Part shown: positions 23,236-33,963 of the stretch, piece by piece
How the letters are laid out: every line of letters begins with the position of its first letter
How positions within the stretch are numbered: the first letter of the stretch is position 1
Source of the DNA: Elephas maximus indicus
Lineage: Eukaryota > Chordata > Mammalia > Proboscidea > Elephantidae
Length of the DNA: 64,000 nt
Assembly (NCBI RefSeq): GCF_024166365.1
Contig: NC_064819.1
Coordinates: 116,046,293 to 116,110,292 of the forward strand
Direction: 5' to 3'
The notes under the pieces: model-generated
Databases searched by the model: none
Told to the model about the DNA's origin: nothing
Seen by the model: the letters and a program-made list of their open reading frames with translations, nothing else
Position numbers and translations under genes: made by a program

Positions 23236-24240
23236 ACGACTATCGGAGAGGACCCATGTAGAACCATGAACCAGACAGCATGTAGATGCAACTGTTCTTA
23301 ATTATGTACTATCTTGCTTTGTTAGAAGAAGCTTTATCTAATTCTAGAAGATAGCCTTTTGTTTGTGGCATTGTTGTTGTGGTAGTCTCCCTGGTACTCA
23401 TCACTGAGCACATTCTAGATCCCCAATAACTGCTTGTGGAGTGGCTTTGTGACCAACTTCTGGGACTTGGCCAAGGGGGCCATATTGCTTGGCCTGCAGC
23501 AGTTAGAAATAGGAAGAAATTGGATACGCAGTGAGGGAAAGCGCTGAACTATTAACAGTGTTAGGTCCTGTGAACAGATGTTATAGCTGTGAAACAAAGA
23601 ATTAAGTCAATGTAGAGCCAACTTGAGAAAAATCAAAGTGTGTCTGTGTCCTACACAGGTAGCCAATATAGGCAGAAGCTGCCTGCCACCTGAGGGGCAA
23701 TATCAGTGAGCCAGAAGAAATGGTTCAAGCCTAAGGTCATTTACTTAACTCATCTTTATGGAGCTGAAAGTTCATTAACAATTGTATCAGAAACTTAATT
23801 AAAAAATCTGGATCATTTAAAAAAAGAAGATAAATATTCTTGGATTTCTGGTGAAATAGACCCAACCTGAAAGGCACTGTCTTAATGCCAATGATCAAAT
23901 TAGACATTACGTATTACAAAGGGATTTGGCTGTTTTTGATCTCTTGGGACAGCCTAGCCAGTGTGACCAGGGACCGAATAGTGTGAGTCTTCATGTGGCC
24001 CAGTGTTTCCGAATGCTTTATAGTTGCTCCTTAGGACCAAGTGTTGCACTGCTTTTTAGCTGTGCTGTTATTCAGAAATGATTTTTCTACAAAGTCAAGG
24101 GACATACAAAATAATCTCAGAATGCTCTATTTGTATTGAACTAAATAATGTGTATTCTTTCAAGGAAATAACAATCGGAGGTGGTGGAATCACTCATTTG
24201 CAGATACCCATGAGACTTTTTAACCCTCTGGAATTCTAGT
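23236..24240. other. Unique-looking non-coding DNA
   Basis: No gene or repeat family recognised. Confidence 0.4.
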
Positions 24241-24244
24241 CTAT

Positions 24245-24312
24245 TTTTTTTTGAAATAATTCTATGTTAGAACACAGTAGGTACTCAATAAATATTTATT
24301 AAATGATTGAAT
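24245..24312 (+). repeat. L2-like terminal fragment
   Basis: ACACAGTAGGTACTCAATAA followed by ATATTTATTAAATGATTGAA matches the L2 3' terminus. Confidence 0.6.
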
Positions 24313-24434
24313 CAATAATTTCTCCAATTCCTTTAAAAAAAGGAAAAGGTAAGTAGTTCTCCTGCTATGTTTACAAACTGGAAAGTCCTTAGTTCTACAA
24401 AGGGAAAAAAGTGTGAATATCTATTGAAGGCTTA

Positions 24435-24620
24435 TTAGTGCCAGGAACTTTGCTAAGCACTTTAAATTATTTCATTTAATCCTCACTACAACACTGTTAG
24501 GAAAGTTTGACGATATTTTACGAAAAACAAAACAAAACAAAACAAAACTAAAGCTCAACATGATTAAATACCAATGACATCCAGAATGGTGGAATCAGGA
24601 TTTGGTTTGTATACTGTGGA
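24435..24620 (-). repeat. MIR SINE, antisense
   Basis: TAGTGCCAGGAACTTTGCTA, AGCACTTTAAATTATTTCAT and TTAATCCTCACTACAACACT match antisense MIR. A short (CAAAA)n tract at 24524-24549 interrupts it. Confidence 0.75.
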
Positions 24621-25009
24621 GAGCTATTCCAATTTATGCTGCTGTTCCTTGCTTTTCCTGATTGCAACCATGTAAATTAAGATGATAAACAGTAAGAAGA
24701 GGTCCTCTGTTTCCTCTTGCTAAAAAAATTATCCTTTCTCATTATTCTGTTTCTAAAAATTAGTCTAGGAAAAATTGCATGAGTCCTTATTATAAATTTA
24801 GAGAAAGACTATGAGTCTGTTTTTGAGAAATAATAGTGCTTTTCTCAGAATGTTCTCTCAAATATTTGACTGAGAGTCACGAGAAGGTACGATTCCAGGG
24901 CTGATGACATCAGGTTCAGTTAACTGAGTAACGCTTCCGGTTTTCACTGGAAGTGAAATGCTTCTAGTTTTAAAGCTTTCTTATCAAAGTTTAAAACAAC
25001 TTGTCAACA

Positions 25010-25262
25010 GTTAAAAGAACAGATTCTGGCACTAGACTGCTGGGTTTGAATCCTAGTTCCTCTACTTGCTGACAAGGTGACCTTGGGCAAGTTACTTAAT
25101 CTCTGTTTCACAGTCTCCTTACCCATAAGATGGGAATAAAAATAAAAACACCTGGAGTTGTTATGATGATTAAATAAGTTAATATTGAGAAGCCTTAGGA
25201 AAATTTTTTTTTTTTTTAGAATGGTGTCTGACACCTAGCAAGCTGTATATAATTTTGTTAAA
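25010..25262 (+). repeat. MIR SINE with internal T tract
   Basis: Nearly complete: ACAGATTCTGGCACTAGACT, GGGTTTGAATCCTAGTTCCT, GTGACCTTGGGCAAGTTACT, TAAATAAGTTAATATTGAGA. A 14-T run after GGAAAA (25206-25219) separates the last block, AGAATGGTGTCTGACACC. Confidence 0.88.
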
Positions 25263-26529
25263 TAATTAAATAAAAAAAATTGTTCCTAAAAAGGGACTTT
25301 TCTAAAAAAAACTCCACCACTATAAATCAACCTCAAAATTCCATTTATTTTCGGTTTTTGGAATGGAAATGAAGACCCGCACATTCTTTCAACATGAAAA
25401 CAATTAAAATATTTTGTTACCTTCATGTCTTATGGTTTCATTTGCCTGAGAAAAATTGGGATGGAGAGAGTTTATTCTTTTGAATGTGTTTATTTTCTGG
25501 ACAGTCTCCACTAGCAGACAAATGCCACAGTGACCAGTACACAGGCTTTAATCTTGCTCAGTACAGATTAGGGGATGGGGATTGGGAAGATCAAAAATGC
25601 TGAGAGCAGCATTATATCACAAAAGATAAAACAGTCTCTGAGGTTTGAACTGGTTACAAAATGGTTAGATTTGACATAAGTGACAGGATAATTACCACTC
25701 AAATATGTTTAAAAAAAATTGAACTTCTAAGTGCTGGGGAGGGAAACCTTTTCTAGATGACTGAATTTGAACTTGGAGAAAAGTGATTACGCAAGGACTG
25801 AGTTGATACCTGAGCAGGACGTTCAGAGATATATTGTTTCCAGCCTTCGTCTCCAATACATGTAGCCTCTACACACAGGCTAATGCAGCATTTATTCTGA
25901 ATCTGTCCCTTGTGTGGGTTTTAACTGATTGTATGAACTTTAGAAAACCACCCTGGCAGAAGAGAAACCGAATGAAGGAAAGGGACACAGAAACACTTCT
26001 GTCCCCTATTACCTGTGATTTCTCTTTGGAGTCTAAGGGTCTGGAGCTCTGTGGTCATCAAGTTATGTTACTTAAAGTAATTCTGGCCTTTCTCAGAGTT
26101 TCACTGAGGTACAGAGACATTTCTAGTTAAGGGTATACGTATTCATCTTTAGGAAGGCATTCAGATGCTTTGCCAACCAGTTCAGAAAAACTCCTTCCAG
26201 GTATGCAGACCAAATGGTAATGTCTGGACAGTTAGCATTCAGAGGCAGGGTGATAGAAGCTAGTACTGAGATACCTCTGGCCTAGCTTTCCTGCCTGCCA
26301 GGGGTGTTCATCTCCAAATACAAAGGCGTTGGAGCATCAATTTGTATCTTCTGTGTGGTCCAGTCAGTGCTTTGATGAATGCCTAATTCTTTTAAATATG
26401 CACTTTGGCCAATAAAACCATTTATCTGTCAGAGAGCCAGATACAATTAGTGCTTTACCAAGTTATACTGAGGGTTGGATTATTCATTGAATCAGAGGAA
26501 ACAAAAATAAATGAAACCTGTCTTTTTCC
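25263..26529. other. Unique-looking non-coding DNA
   Basis: A 98-residue frame at 25834-26130 (+) shows no recognisable domain. No repeats called. Confidence 0.4.
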
Positions 26530-26780
26530 TATGGCATATTTTGGTCTCTTACTTAAAAATTGAGAATACAAGGATTTTATTCCATGTTCTTCTGCTGAGT
26601 CACTGTATATTCTTGGAAATGTCACTTAATCTCACTGGGCTTCAGAATTTTTATTTTGGAAAAATGAGGACTATACCACTTTTTTCCATTTGCATATGTT
26701 AGAATGATGCATAAAGTCTCATCTAAACATGTTCTTTAAGGGCTTTTGATAGATGAAGTGTTTGCACATTAAAAGGACAA
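26530..26780 (+). repeat. MIR-like SINE, diverged
   Basis: CTGCTGAGTCACTGTATATT, GGAAATGTCACTTAATCTCA and CTGGGCTTCAGAATTTTTAT keep the order of the MIR core and CTCATCTGTAAAATG region. Confidence 0.45.
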
Positions 26781-26844
26781 AATGCTTATTTAGTTTATTT
26801 TAAAATTCATTTCTGGAATATTAGCATTGATATTAATGTTAGGG

Positions 26845-26975
26845 ATCTACTAGTCCAGGCCTCTTCCCTTTAGAAGTGAGGGAACTGTGTCCCAGAGAGG
26901 ACTTGTGACTTGCTTTGGGTTTGTATTGGAATCAAGACTAGAACCCAGAGCTCCTGAGTCACATGCAGCTTTAAT
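26845..26975 (-). repeat. MIR-like SINE, antisense
   Basis: GAGGGAACTGTGTCCCAGAG, GGACTTGTGACTTGCTTTGG and AGACTAGAACCCAGAGCTCC read as an antisense MIR-class core. Confidence 0.4.
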
Positions 26976-27010
26976 TCTGCCTCACAAAGGACGTTGCTTG
27001 GCTCAGGCTT

Positions 27011-27547
27011 TGTCATGGATTGAATTGTGTCCCCTCAAAATATGTGTCAACTTGGTTAGGCCATGATTCCCAGTGTTGTGTGGTTGTCCTTCATTTTGTG
27101 ATTTTCCTGTGTGTTATAAATCATAATCTTTGCCTCTAGTTAAAGAGAATTAGGGTAGGATGTAACACCCTTGCTCAGGTCACATCCCTGAACCAATATA
27201 AAGGGAGTTTCCCTGGGGTGTGGCCTGAACCACCTTTTTTCTTACAAGAGATTAAAAGGAAGGGAAGCAGGCAAAGAGCTGGGGACCATATACCACCAAG
27301 AAAGCAGTGCCGGGAACAGAGCGTGTCCTTTGGACCCGGGGTTCCTGCATGGAGAAGCTCTGAGACCAGAGGAAGATTGATGACAAGAACCTTCCTCCAG
27401 AGCCGATAGAGAGATAAAGTCTTCCCTTGGAGCTAATGCCCTGAATTTGGACTTGTAGTCTGCTGGACTGTGAGAGAATAAATTTCTCTTTGTTAAAGCC
27501 ATCCACTTGTGGTATTTCTGTTATAGCAGCACTAGATGACCAAGACA
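27011..27547 (+). mobile_element. MaLR-like solo LTR, copy 2
   Basis: This 537-bp element begins TGTCATGGATTGAATTGTGT and ends CCAAGACA. The flanks GGCTT (27006-27010) and GTCTT (27548-27552) are a 5-bp duplication with one mismatch. It carries GAGAATAAATTTCTCTTTGT before CCATCCACTTGTGGTATTTC, as in copy 1. Same strand and almost the same length as copy 1, 6.4 kb away, but the intervening DNA is not proviral, so these are two independent solo LTRs. Overlapping frames at 27218-27506 are artefacts. Confidence 0.8.
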
Positions 27548-28165
27548 GTCTTTAAAAATGTCTCAGTGGAATCTGGAAGCAAGCCAGTTGCTTTATGATT
27601 TTCATCCTTTTTGGTTTGAATTATTGGCTCTAATTTTGCACAGGTCGCTGTGTTACGAGGCTATTGGAAGACTGCAAGATTCATGGGTTTTAGACCTCAT
27701 GCTGCAATAAAGCACTGTGAGAAAAGGAGGGGCTTTTGAGGGCATGTGATGACAAATGTCATACATCACAACACTAACTTCTGCCAGCCCCAGCAGCCAA
27801 ATGTGAGATGACCCAATGAGAAAGCAAGCCAAAAAGGGAGAGTGTCTGCTGTGGTGCTTCCCCAGAGGAGAGTGATGTAGCTCACCGACTCCCAATTTAC
27901 TTGCAGTATGGAGTCTTTTTTATATTTTTGTAGTCTGGAAAGGCTAAGAAAGGAACAAACCATAACATTCTTATTGGCAAAACAACAACCACCTTCGTGT
28001 GAGTGGGACAGTAAAGCAATTTGCATGTTTGGTAACTTAAGTTTAAAAGTTCTTCTAAGAAAATAATTAAACTTTATACTTATTTTTCTTTTTGCTTTCT
28101 CTACTTTGCATGCTCATAGAACCTAATATTATATCTGGTTTATCATATCACCTTCAAAATATATT
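27548..28165. other. Non-coding DNA, no feature recognised
   Basis: Overlapping antisense frames at 27653-28026 have no recognisable motifs. Confidence 0.4.
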
Positions 28166-28167
28166 AT

Positions 28168-28305
28168 AAATTGTTTGCTTGGTTGTCTGCCTCCAGTACT
28201 AGACTTCAAGTTCAGTGGAAGCTAACTTTATTTTAAAAATAGCCTTATCTGGTACCAGCACATAGCAGGTGCCTGATAACTACTTGTGAAATAATGAATG
28301 AATGA
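28168..28305 (+). repeat. L2 terminal fragment
   Basis: GTACCAGCACATAGCAGGTG followed by CCTGATAACTACTTGTGAAA and AATGAATGAATGA matches the L2 3' end. Confidence 0.7.
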
Positions 28306-28470
28306 TACTCCCCCCACCCCCTAGTCTCTAGTTTAGTAATGGCACCAGGGGTAAGATTAAGATAGAAAATACTGACATAATGAGGCATAAAGTGAATAGT
28401 TATCTGTTTCAATTAGTTAATCAACTGATCAGCTTATTTTTGAGCCTCTCTCAGAGCAATGTTAGGCAAC

Positions 28471-29280
28471 TTTTTTTTTTTTTAATTTTTATTGTGCTTT
28501 AAGTGAAAGTTTACAAATCAAGTCAGACTCTCATACAAAAATTTATAAACTTCTTGCTATATACTCCTAATTTCTCTCTGAGATAGCACACTCCTTTCCT
28601 GTATTTCTTTTCATATCCATTCGGCCAGCTTCTGACCCTCTTTACACTCTTATCTCCCTTTCAGACAGGAGATGCCAACATAGTCTCAGGTGTCTATTTG
28701 ATCCAAGAAGCTCATTCTTCACCAATATCATTGTCTATCCCATAGTCTAGTCCAATACCTGTCTGAAGAGTTAGCTTTAGGAATGGTTCCTGCCTTGGGC
28801 TAACAGAAGGTCTGGGGACCATGACCTCTGGGGTCATTCTAGTCTCGGTCAGACGATTAAGTCTGGTCTTTTTACAAGAGTTTGGGGTCTGCATCCCACT
28901 GCTCTCCTGCTTCCTCAGGGGTTCTCTGTCGTGTTCCCTGTCTGGGCAGTCATCGTGGCCAGGCACCATCTAGTTCTTCTGGTCTCAGGCTGAGGTAGTC
29001 TCTGGTTTATGTGGCCTTTTCTGTCTCTTGGGCTCATAATTACCTGGTGTCTTTGGTGTTCTTCATTCTCCTTTGCTCCAGGTGGATTGAGACCAATTGA
29101 TGCATCTTAGATGGTTGCTTGCTAGCATTTAAGACCCCAGACGTGTTAGCTAACTTTCATGTTACTTTTTTGGATAGCACATTTTGGAGATTCCTTCTCC
29201 ATTAACTTCACCTCTCCACAATCTACGGGCACTTATAATACTACAGAGCAGATAGCAGCTACTCTTTAATCTTGATAGGG
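28471..29280 (-). mobile_element. LINE (L1-like) 3' UTR, antisense, youngest of four copies
   Basis: Starts with 13 T and a reversed AATAAA (TTTTTATTGTGC), then AAGTGAAAGTTTACAAATCA. It continues for about 800 bp through CAGGCACCATCTAGTTCTTC and GCATTTAAGACCCCAGACGT. A poly(A) tail with polyadenylation signal at one end makes this a LINE 3' UTR on the minus strand. No ORF2 follows, so it is 5'-truncated within the UTR. An 85-residue frame (28712-28969) is not coding. Confidence 0.7.
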
Positions 29281-29286
29281 GATTGT

Positions 29287-29597
29287 TACTGCTGTTGTTA
29301 GCTCATAGTAACCTCATGCACAACAAAACAAATGCTGCTTGTTCGTGCACCATCCGCATAATTAGACTGTTGAGATCTCAAGGGTTTTCACTGGCTGATT
29401 TTGGAAACAGATTACCAGGCCTTTCTTTCTAGCCCATCTTAGCCTGAAAGCTCTGCTGAGACACGTGCAGCATCATAGCAACACACAGTCCTCCATTGAC
29501 AGGTGGTGGCTGTGGTTGAGGTGCACTGGCCAGGAATTGAGCCTGGATCTCCTACGTGCAAGGTGAAAATTCTAGCACTGAGCCACCACTACCATCC
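29287..29597 (-). mobile_element. tRNA-Gly-headed SINE with RTE-like body and tail
   Basis: On the minus strand the element starts near 29597 with a tRNA-Gly-like head: A-box TGGCTCAGTGC (29575-29585) and B-box GGCTCAATTCC (29533-29543), close to tRNA-Gly-GCC (TGGTTCAGTGG and GGTTCGATTCC). The body (29530-29378) resembles the RTE 5' UTR segment seen at 10560-10740 and 49940-50110 (TTTTCACTGGCTGATTTT, AGCATCATAGCAACAC). The end (29368-29292) resembles the RTE 3' terminus (CATGCACAACAAAACAAATG). It looks like a SINE built on a tRNA gene and both ends of an RTE LINE. Confidence 0.6.
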
Positions 29598-29629
29598 ATA
29601 GGGGGTTGATGGTTAGTAAATCTAAGACA

Positions 29630-29827
29630 GAGAACCCCTGGTGGTGCGGTGGTTGGAGTGCTTGGCTGCTAACCAAAAGGTCAGCAGTTCCAATCCACTA
29701 GCTGCTCCGTGGGAGAAAGATGTGCTAGTCTGCTTCCGTAAAGATTTACAGCCTTGGAAACCATATGAGGGAGTTCTATTCTGACCTGTAGGGTTTCTAT
29801 GAGTCGGAATCGACTCGATAGTGGTGG
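29630..29827 (+). mobile_element. AfroSINE, long form, full length, with TSD
   Basis: GAACCCCTGGTGGTGCGGTG head, AGAAAGATGTGCTAGTCTGC block, and a well preserved TATGAGTCGGAATCGACTCG tail. Flanked by GTAAATCTAAGACA (29616-29629) and GTAAACCTAAGACA (29828-29841), 13 of 14 identical. One of the least decayed copies. Confidence 0.95.
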
Positions 29828-29841
29828 GTAAACCTAAGACA

Positions 29842-30994
29842 TGGGATCATGGCCCCAAATGAAATTTCTCTAAAACTGGTGTGGTCAGGCTCAGGAACTG
29901 CAGTGATTGCACTGAGAGGCCATCATACGGGCGATGATAGAAAAGACTGACATCGTGGAAAAAAATGAAGGATGCCCACCCAGCTTGCCAAAATCAATCA
30001 TCATGTGCTTTCAAAAAACAGAAAGATAAAGAATGGGCTTTGGGGAGTGGGATCTTTGATTTGCAAGATTCAGGCTGTGATCTCAAAGGTATAAAATTGA
30101 ACACCCAAAACTTAATTTTCATGAGAGTGTCTAACCCTCCATAACAGCTATTGAGCATGGAGCTCTTAAAAGCTATCAAAACAAGGCTATCCTTGCCACC
30201 CCTCTACCCCAAGGAATAGGCCAATACACTAAAATCAATGATTTGGAGCTTCCTTCCATTCTGAAACATTCACAGTGTCTTTACAGTAATTTAAATAGGC
30301 ATTAAACACTAAGATAGTAGCAGAAAAGATAAACTAAATCATATCAACTTTGCATTTTTTTCAGTATCCCACAGACACTTTCCTATTATGTAGTGATACA
30401 GTTTACAAGTTTTCTGATTGTATTTTATTTTTACTACCACGCCCTCCCTTTTGGTCATATAAATACTGAATGGATTATCTGAATATGCATTTTCTAGCCC
30501 TGCTCTGTTTCTTTTTCAGTAATACTGCAGCTAATGAAGCAAAGGTAATCCTACTGATTTAAGCACAGCAATTGGGAAATTTTTATTTCCGGAGTTCAGC
30601 TGATTTTCCCATATATTTTTATAATTGCTATTTTCAGCTATCAAGTTAACACAGGTAGCAGGAAAGCTTGTTTAAATCTGATGCTGGAGGTAACAGGAAG
30701 ATTATGTAACAAGACTGAGAAGCTTTGCAAATTGTTTGAACAGCAGAGCCTTTCCAGTAGAGTGCCAGCACCTAAAAGTGAAACCACAAACCCCAAACAT
30801 TTTGCAGTTACTGACAAAACTGTGCCTTGCCTGGTAATGCTGGGGAAGAGCTGGAACAGAGGAGAGCTGCTCAAATAGCAATAAACAGTATATATCTTGA
30901 TTCTGTAACAACTGATTGCTTGTGTCTGATCTCTTGCTGTAATGGTTCCCCTTGAAATTTTGTACAATAGGTAGATAAGACAGCGGAGGGGGAA
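29842..30994. other. Unique, repeat-poor DNA
   Basis: No repeat or gene called. The pair acceptor TCTGTTTCTTTTTCAG (ending 30520) and donor AAAG-GTAATC (30544) is treated in the findings. Antisense frames of 133 and 109 residues at 30641-31042 overlap each other and the AACC microsatellite, so they are probably chance. Confidence 0.45.
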
Positions 30995-31033
30995 AACAAA
31001 CAACCAACCAACCAACCAACCAACCAACCAAAC
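30993..31033. repeat. (AACC)n microsatellite
   Basis: About ten AACC/AAAC units. Confidence 0.9.
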
Positions 31034-32755
31034 ACCTCTCAATTCTCTATGTGAGATTATGGATTCTTTTGGGAAACAAACTCTAAAAATCTTAGTTCAG
31101 AAGCTTAAATGTGGACTGAGGGACTGTGTCCTGTTTCTCCCTGCTGGGTTCATTTAGGATAAATCCCAGGCTGTCCTGCGTTTTAGTTGGAGACTCTCAC
31201 AGTGGGGGTGATTGGACTTTCTCTGCCCTAGGCACAACATATGCTGCTTCCCATCCCTTTAATAGGCATTAGTTCTGCAGACAGCACTGGTCAAATGTAC
31301 ATTAGTCACAATCACTTTAATGCAAATATGCAAGGCTGAGAGAGAAAATATGTCACAGAGAGGCAGTCATTTATTTCTCTTCTTTTCTAGTCCCTTCCTT
31401 CACAGGCCCTTTTCTATATGTTTGCTTTTAAAAATAAATACAGTATAAAAAATAAATAAAGGAATCCACTGTGAGAGCTATAAGTAGCTCCCTGAAAATT
31501 CCCTAGAAATGCCTTTTGTTAAACACTAGTAACTAGAACCCTATGAGTTGTTTTGTTTTTATTATTGTTCCTTTTCTTCTTCCTTTCTTTTTTTTTTGAC
31601 TAGGTTTTTTTAATTAAGTGGAATCCCTGCGTGTACTCTGACGTTGTCGCATTTGTAACAGAGAAGAGGAATCAAAGCCAAGGGTAGAGCTATATTTAAT
31701 CTGTTAAATGAAAATAAAACACACAATTAGGTTTGCACTGCAAAAATTAGCTTCTGCTGCGTTTTCAACCTCTATTTAAAGAACTGTTTGATTTCTCAAT
31801 AACAAGGCATCTGAGCTGTAGTAGAGCGTTTCTAGGGCAGATTTGCAAAAGTATATTACACAGGCATGTATTTTAAGTCTGAGTCGAGATTATGTGGTAT
31901 TTGTCTGTCTAAACCATGAAGATATAAGTTACTTTGCCAGTAGTGAACCCGAGTCTTACAAAATCATCTGCCAAATATGGGGAAGACTCCTGGATTTCTG
32001 GTACCCTTATTCCGAGATGTTAGAAATTTCTGTTTTGTTTTAAAGTATACCCGGTGAATTTATTTATATACAACTATTTGTCACACAAGACAACTTGACA
32101 TGTTAAGCTGTGTTTTACATTAAGCACATGAAAGCTCTTATATGTGCAGAATGAAAATCTAAAATGTAACCATCTGCACATGGTATTTCGAGGTACATAA
32201 AATTATGCCAGGGACCCTGAGAAGCCTATCTGCATAAACATCAATACACAGCTAAAAACAAAAACAAACAAATGCAGAGTAATAGAATGTTTGGAAGACG
32301 CTGTACTTCTTAAAATAATACAATAAAAATGTTAAGCAAATCCTGTGTTAGTCTAAGGTACAAGTGTAGCGAACATTTGCCATATAAAGGAAACAATATG
32401 CTTTTATTGTGACTCCATTCTGTTAATTTAATGATCTATGTTAATGTGCTTACTTATCATGTAACGCACTTTCCTGTCTTTTCAAAAGCAGTCACTGTAA
32501 TCCACCTTTATGCTTGCTTTCTTATTGTTATGCTTGTGATTGAATTAGGCAGTGGGGAAAAGAAAAGCCAAGTGAAGTGTCAAGCTACCCATTATTCCTT
32601 ACCGTGTCGTTTTAATGTAACCTTTTTAATCTAAGTTCATTACGTTAACAACATTACTTTTTTTTTTCCCTGTCCCACAATTATTTTTTAACTGAAATAG
32701 CCAATTCCCCAAAAGATTGGAGAGGTCTCTTCAGCTATTGGTGCCTAATGATGTA
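31034..32755. other. Repeat-poor island continuing
   Basis: No SINE, LINE or LTR recognised. Contains an octamer-type ATGCAAAT within TTTAATGCAAATATGCAA (31317-31334) and many ATTA/TAAT homeodomain-type cores. No coding potential seen. Confidence 0.4.
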
Positions 32756-32761
32756 CATAAG

Positions 32762-32806
32762 AAAAACACCAAACCAAACCCACTGCCATCGAGTTCCGTT
32801 CTGACT
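32762..32806 (-). mobile_element. AfroSINE, severely truncated
   Basis: Only the terminal 45 bp: AAACACCAAACCAAACCCAC, then TGCCATCGAGTTCCGTTCTG. Confidence 0.8.
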
Positions 32807-32883
32807 GGATAATACCTATTGATGCTAATGGAAGGTACTTGCATAAATCTCTCCACTTCAGAAAGATAATGGCCTGCTATTCC

Positions 32884-33098
32884 AAAACAAACAAACAAAC
32901 CTGCTGCCCTCAAGTTGATTCTGACTCATAGTGACTCTGTAGTACAGAGTAGAACTGCCCCAATAGGGTTTCCAAGGCTATACGTCTTTATGGAAGCAGA
33001 CTGCCACATCTTTTACCCTGCAGCTGGTAGGTTCAAACTGCCAACCTTTTGGTTAGCAGCCAACTGCTTTAACCACTGTGCTATCAGGGCACCTTGGC
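32884..33098 (-). mobile_element. AfroSINE, long form, antisense
   Basis: CAAACAAACAAAC tail, GCCCTCAAGTTGATTCTGAC, CAGAGTAGAACTGCCCCAAT, TGGAAGCAGACTGCCACATC, and TTTTGGTTAGCAGCCAACTG head. The flanks TGGCCTGCT and TGGCCTCCT may be the duplication. The 110-residue frame at 32915-33247 derives from this SINE. Confidence 0.92.
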
Positions 33099-33111
33099 CT
33101 CCTGTTAAAAG

Positions 33112-33156
33112 CCAAAAAACAAACCCATTGCTGTTGGGTCAATCCCGACTATTAGT
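33112..33156 (-). mobile_element. 45-bp AfroSINE tail with TSD
   Basis: CCAAAAAACAAACCCATTGC, then TGTTGGGTCAATCCCGACT. Flanked by CTCCTGTTAAAAG (33099-33111) and CTCCTGTAAAAAG (33157-33169), 12 of 13 identical, so the whole inserted body is 45 bp. Confidence 0.85.
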
Positions 33157-33169
33157 CTCCTGTAAAAAG

Positions 33170-33887
33170 AAGAATAAGCGAAGTCTGCCATTACAAATGA
33201 TTGAAGTAGTGAATTACTTAAGGAACATTTACAATGTATCTAATTAAATAGTTTTAACATTTTTGGTAGCATCTTGTGTACATTGTTATATAAGCTCTCA
33301 AAAATGCCAAATATAACTTTGACTCCATTATCATAGGCTCAATCCAGCCAAAGGACCCATGAGCTATTTTGTATTGGGCTGTATCTATTTGCCTTTAAAT
33401 TTAAAAGAAATGATAAAGAATTAGATTTTGAAATGAGAATGAAATGGCTTCATAAACTAAACACGACAGACAGCATTAGAAACAGGATTCTACAAGATTG
33501 AGATGCATAAGAGGAAAAGGTGTGTGCCAAGTATCACCTTGAAGACTCATCTAATAGTTTTTGAGGTAATTCAGTAATTCCTGGACCTTTTAGAGAGGGT
33601 CACTGTGTTACAGCAGTTAGCCGGGTGCTACTGATCAAACTGAAGTAAACGACATTTATTTTCAGCACGAATTTCCCGTGTTTACAGCTTCTCCTTTCTC
33701 TGCTATCCTTTTGCTCCTTCTGGGATGTAGCTCTCAACCTTATCAGAATCGTTTTTTTTGAAAATGACATTAGTCAGTCATTTATGTATTATTGGAAATT
33801 TGTCAATGTGTAACCTACCTCTAGGGGCATTTGCATTTTAAACCTCATCTCTAATTGTTTGCTCTTAGAATGTTTTGCCTTTTATTA
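33170..33887. other. Unique-looking non-coding DNA
   Basis: No gene or repeat recognised. Confidence 0.4.
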
Positions 33888-33963
33888 AAGGATCCACAGG
33901 GTTTGAACTGCCTAAGTTTTAGTTAGCAGCCATAGCTCTTAACCACTGCACCACCAGGGCTCT
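33888..33963 (-). mobile_element. AfroSINE head fragment, antisense
   Basis: CAGGGTTTGAACTGCCTAAG, TTAGTTAGCAGCCATAGCTC and TTAACCACTGCACCACCAGG are the tRNA-like head; the body and tail are missing. Confidence 0.85.

Noticed and set aside
25203..25220. T tract inside a MIR as another poly(A)-only insertion.
   Set aside because: The possible flanks (TTAGGAAAA and TTAGAATGG) match over only a few bases; slippage is as likely.
29527..29594. Functional tRNA-Gly gene.
   Set aside because: The boxes are diverged, and the sequence continues directly into an RTE-like SINE body without a terminator, so it is a SINE head.
30641..31042. 133-residue antisense frame.
   Set aside because: Its N-terminus is translated from the AACC microsatellite (GWLVGWLVG) and another frame overlaps it; no coding features.
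32915..33247. 110-residue open frame (+).
   Set aside because: It is the reverse strand of an AfroSINE plus the truncated SINE that follows.
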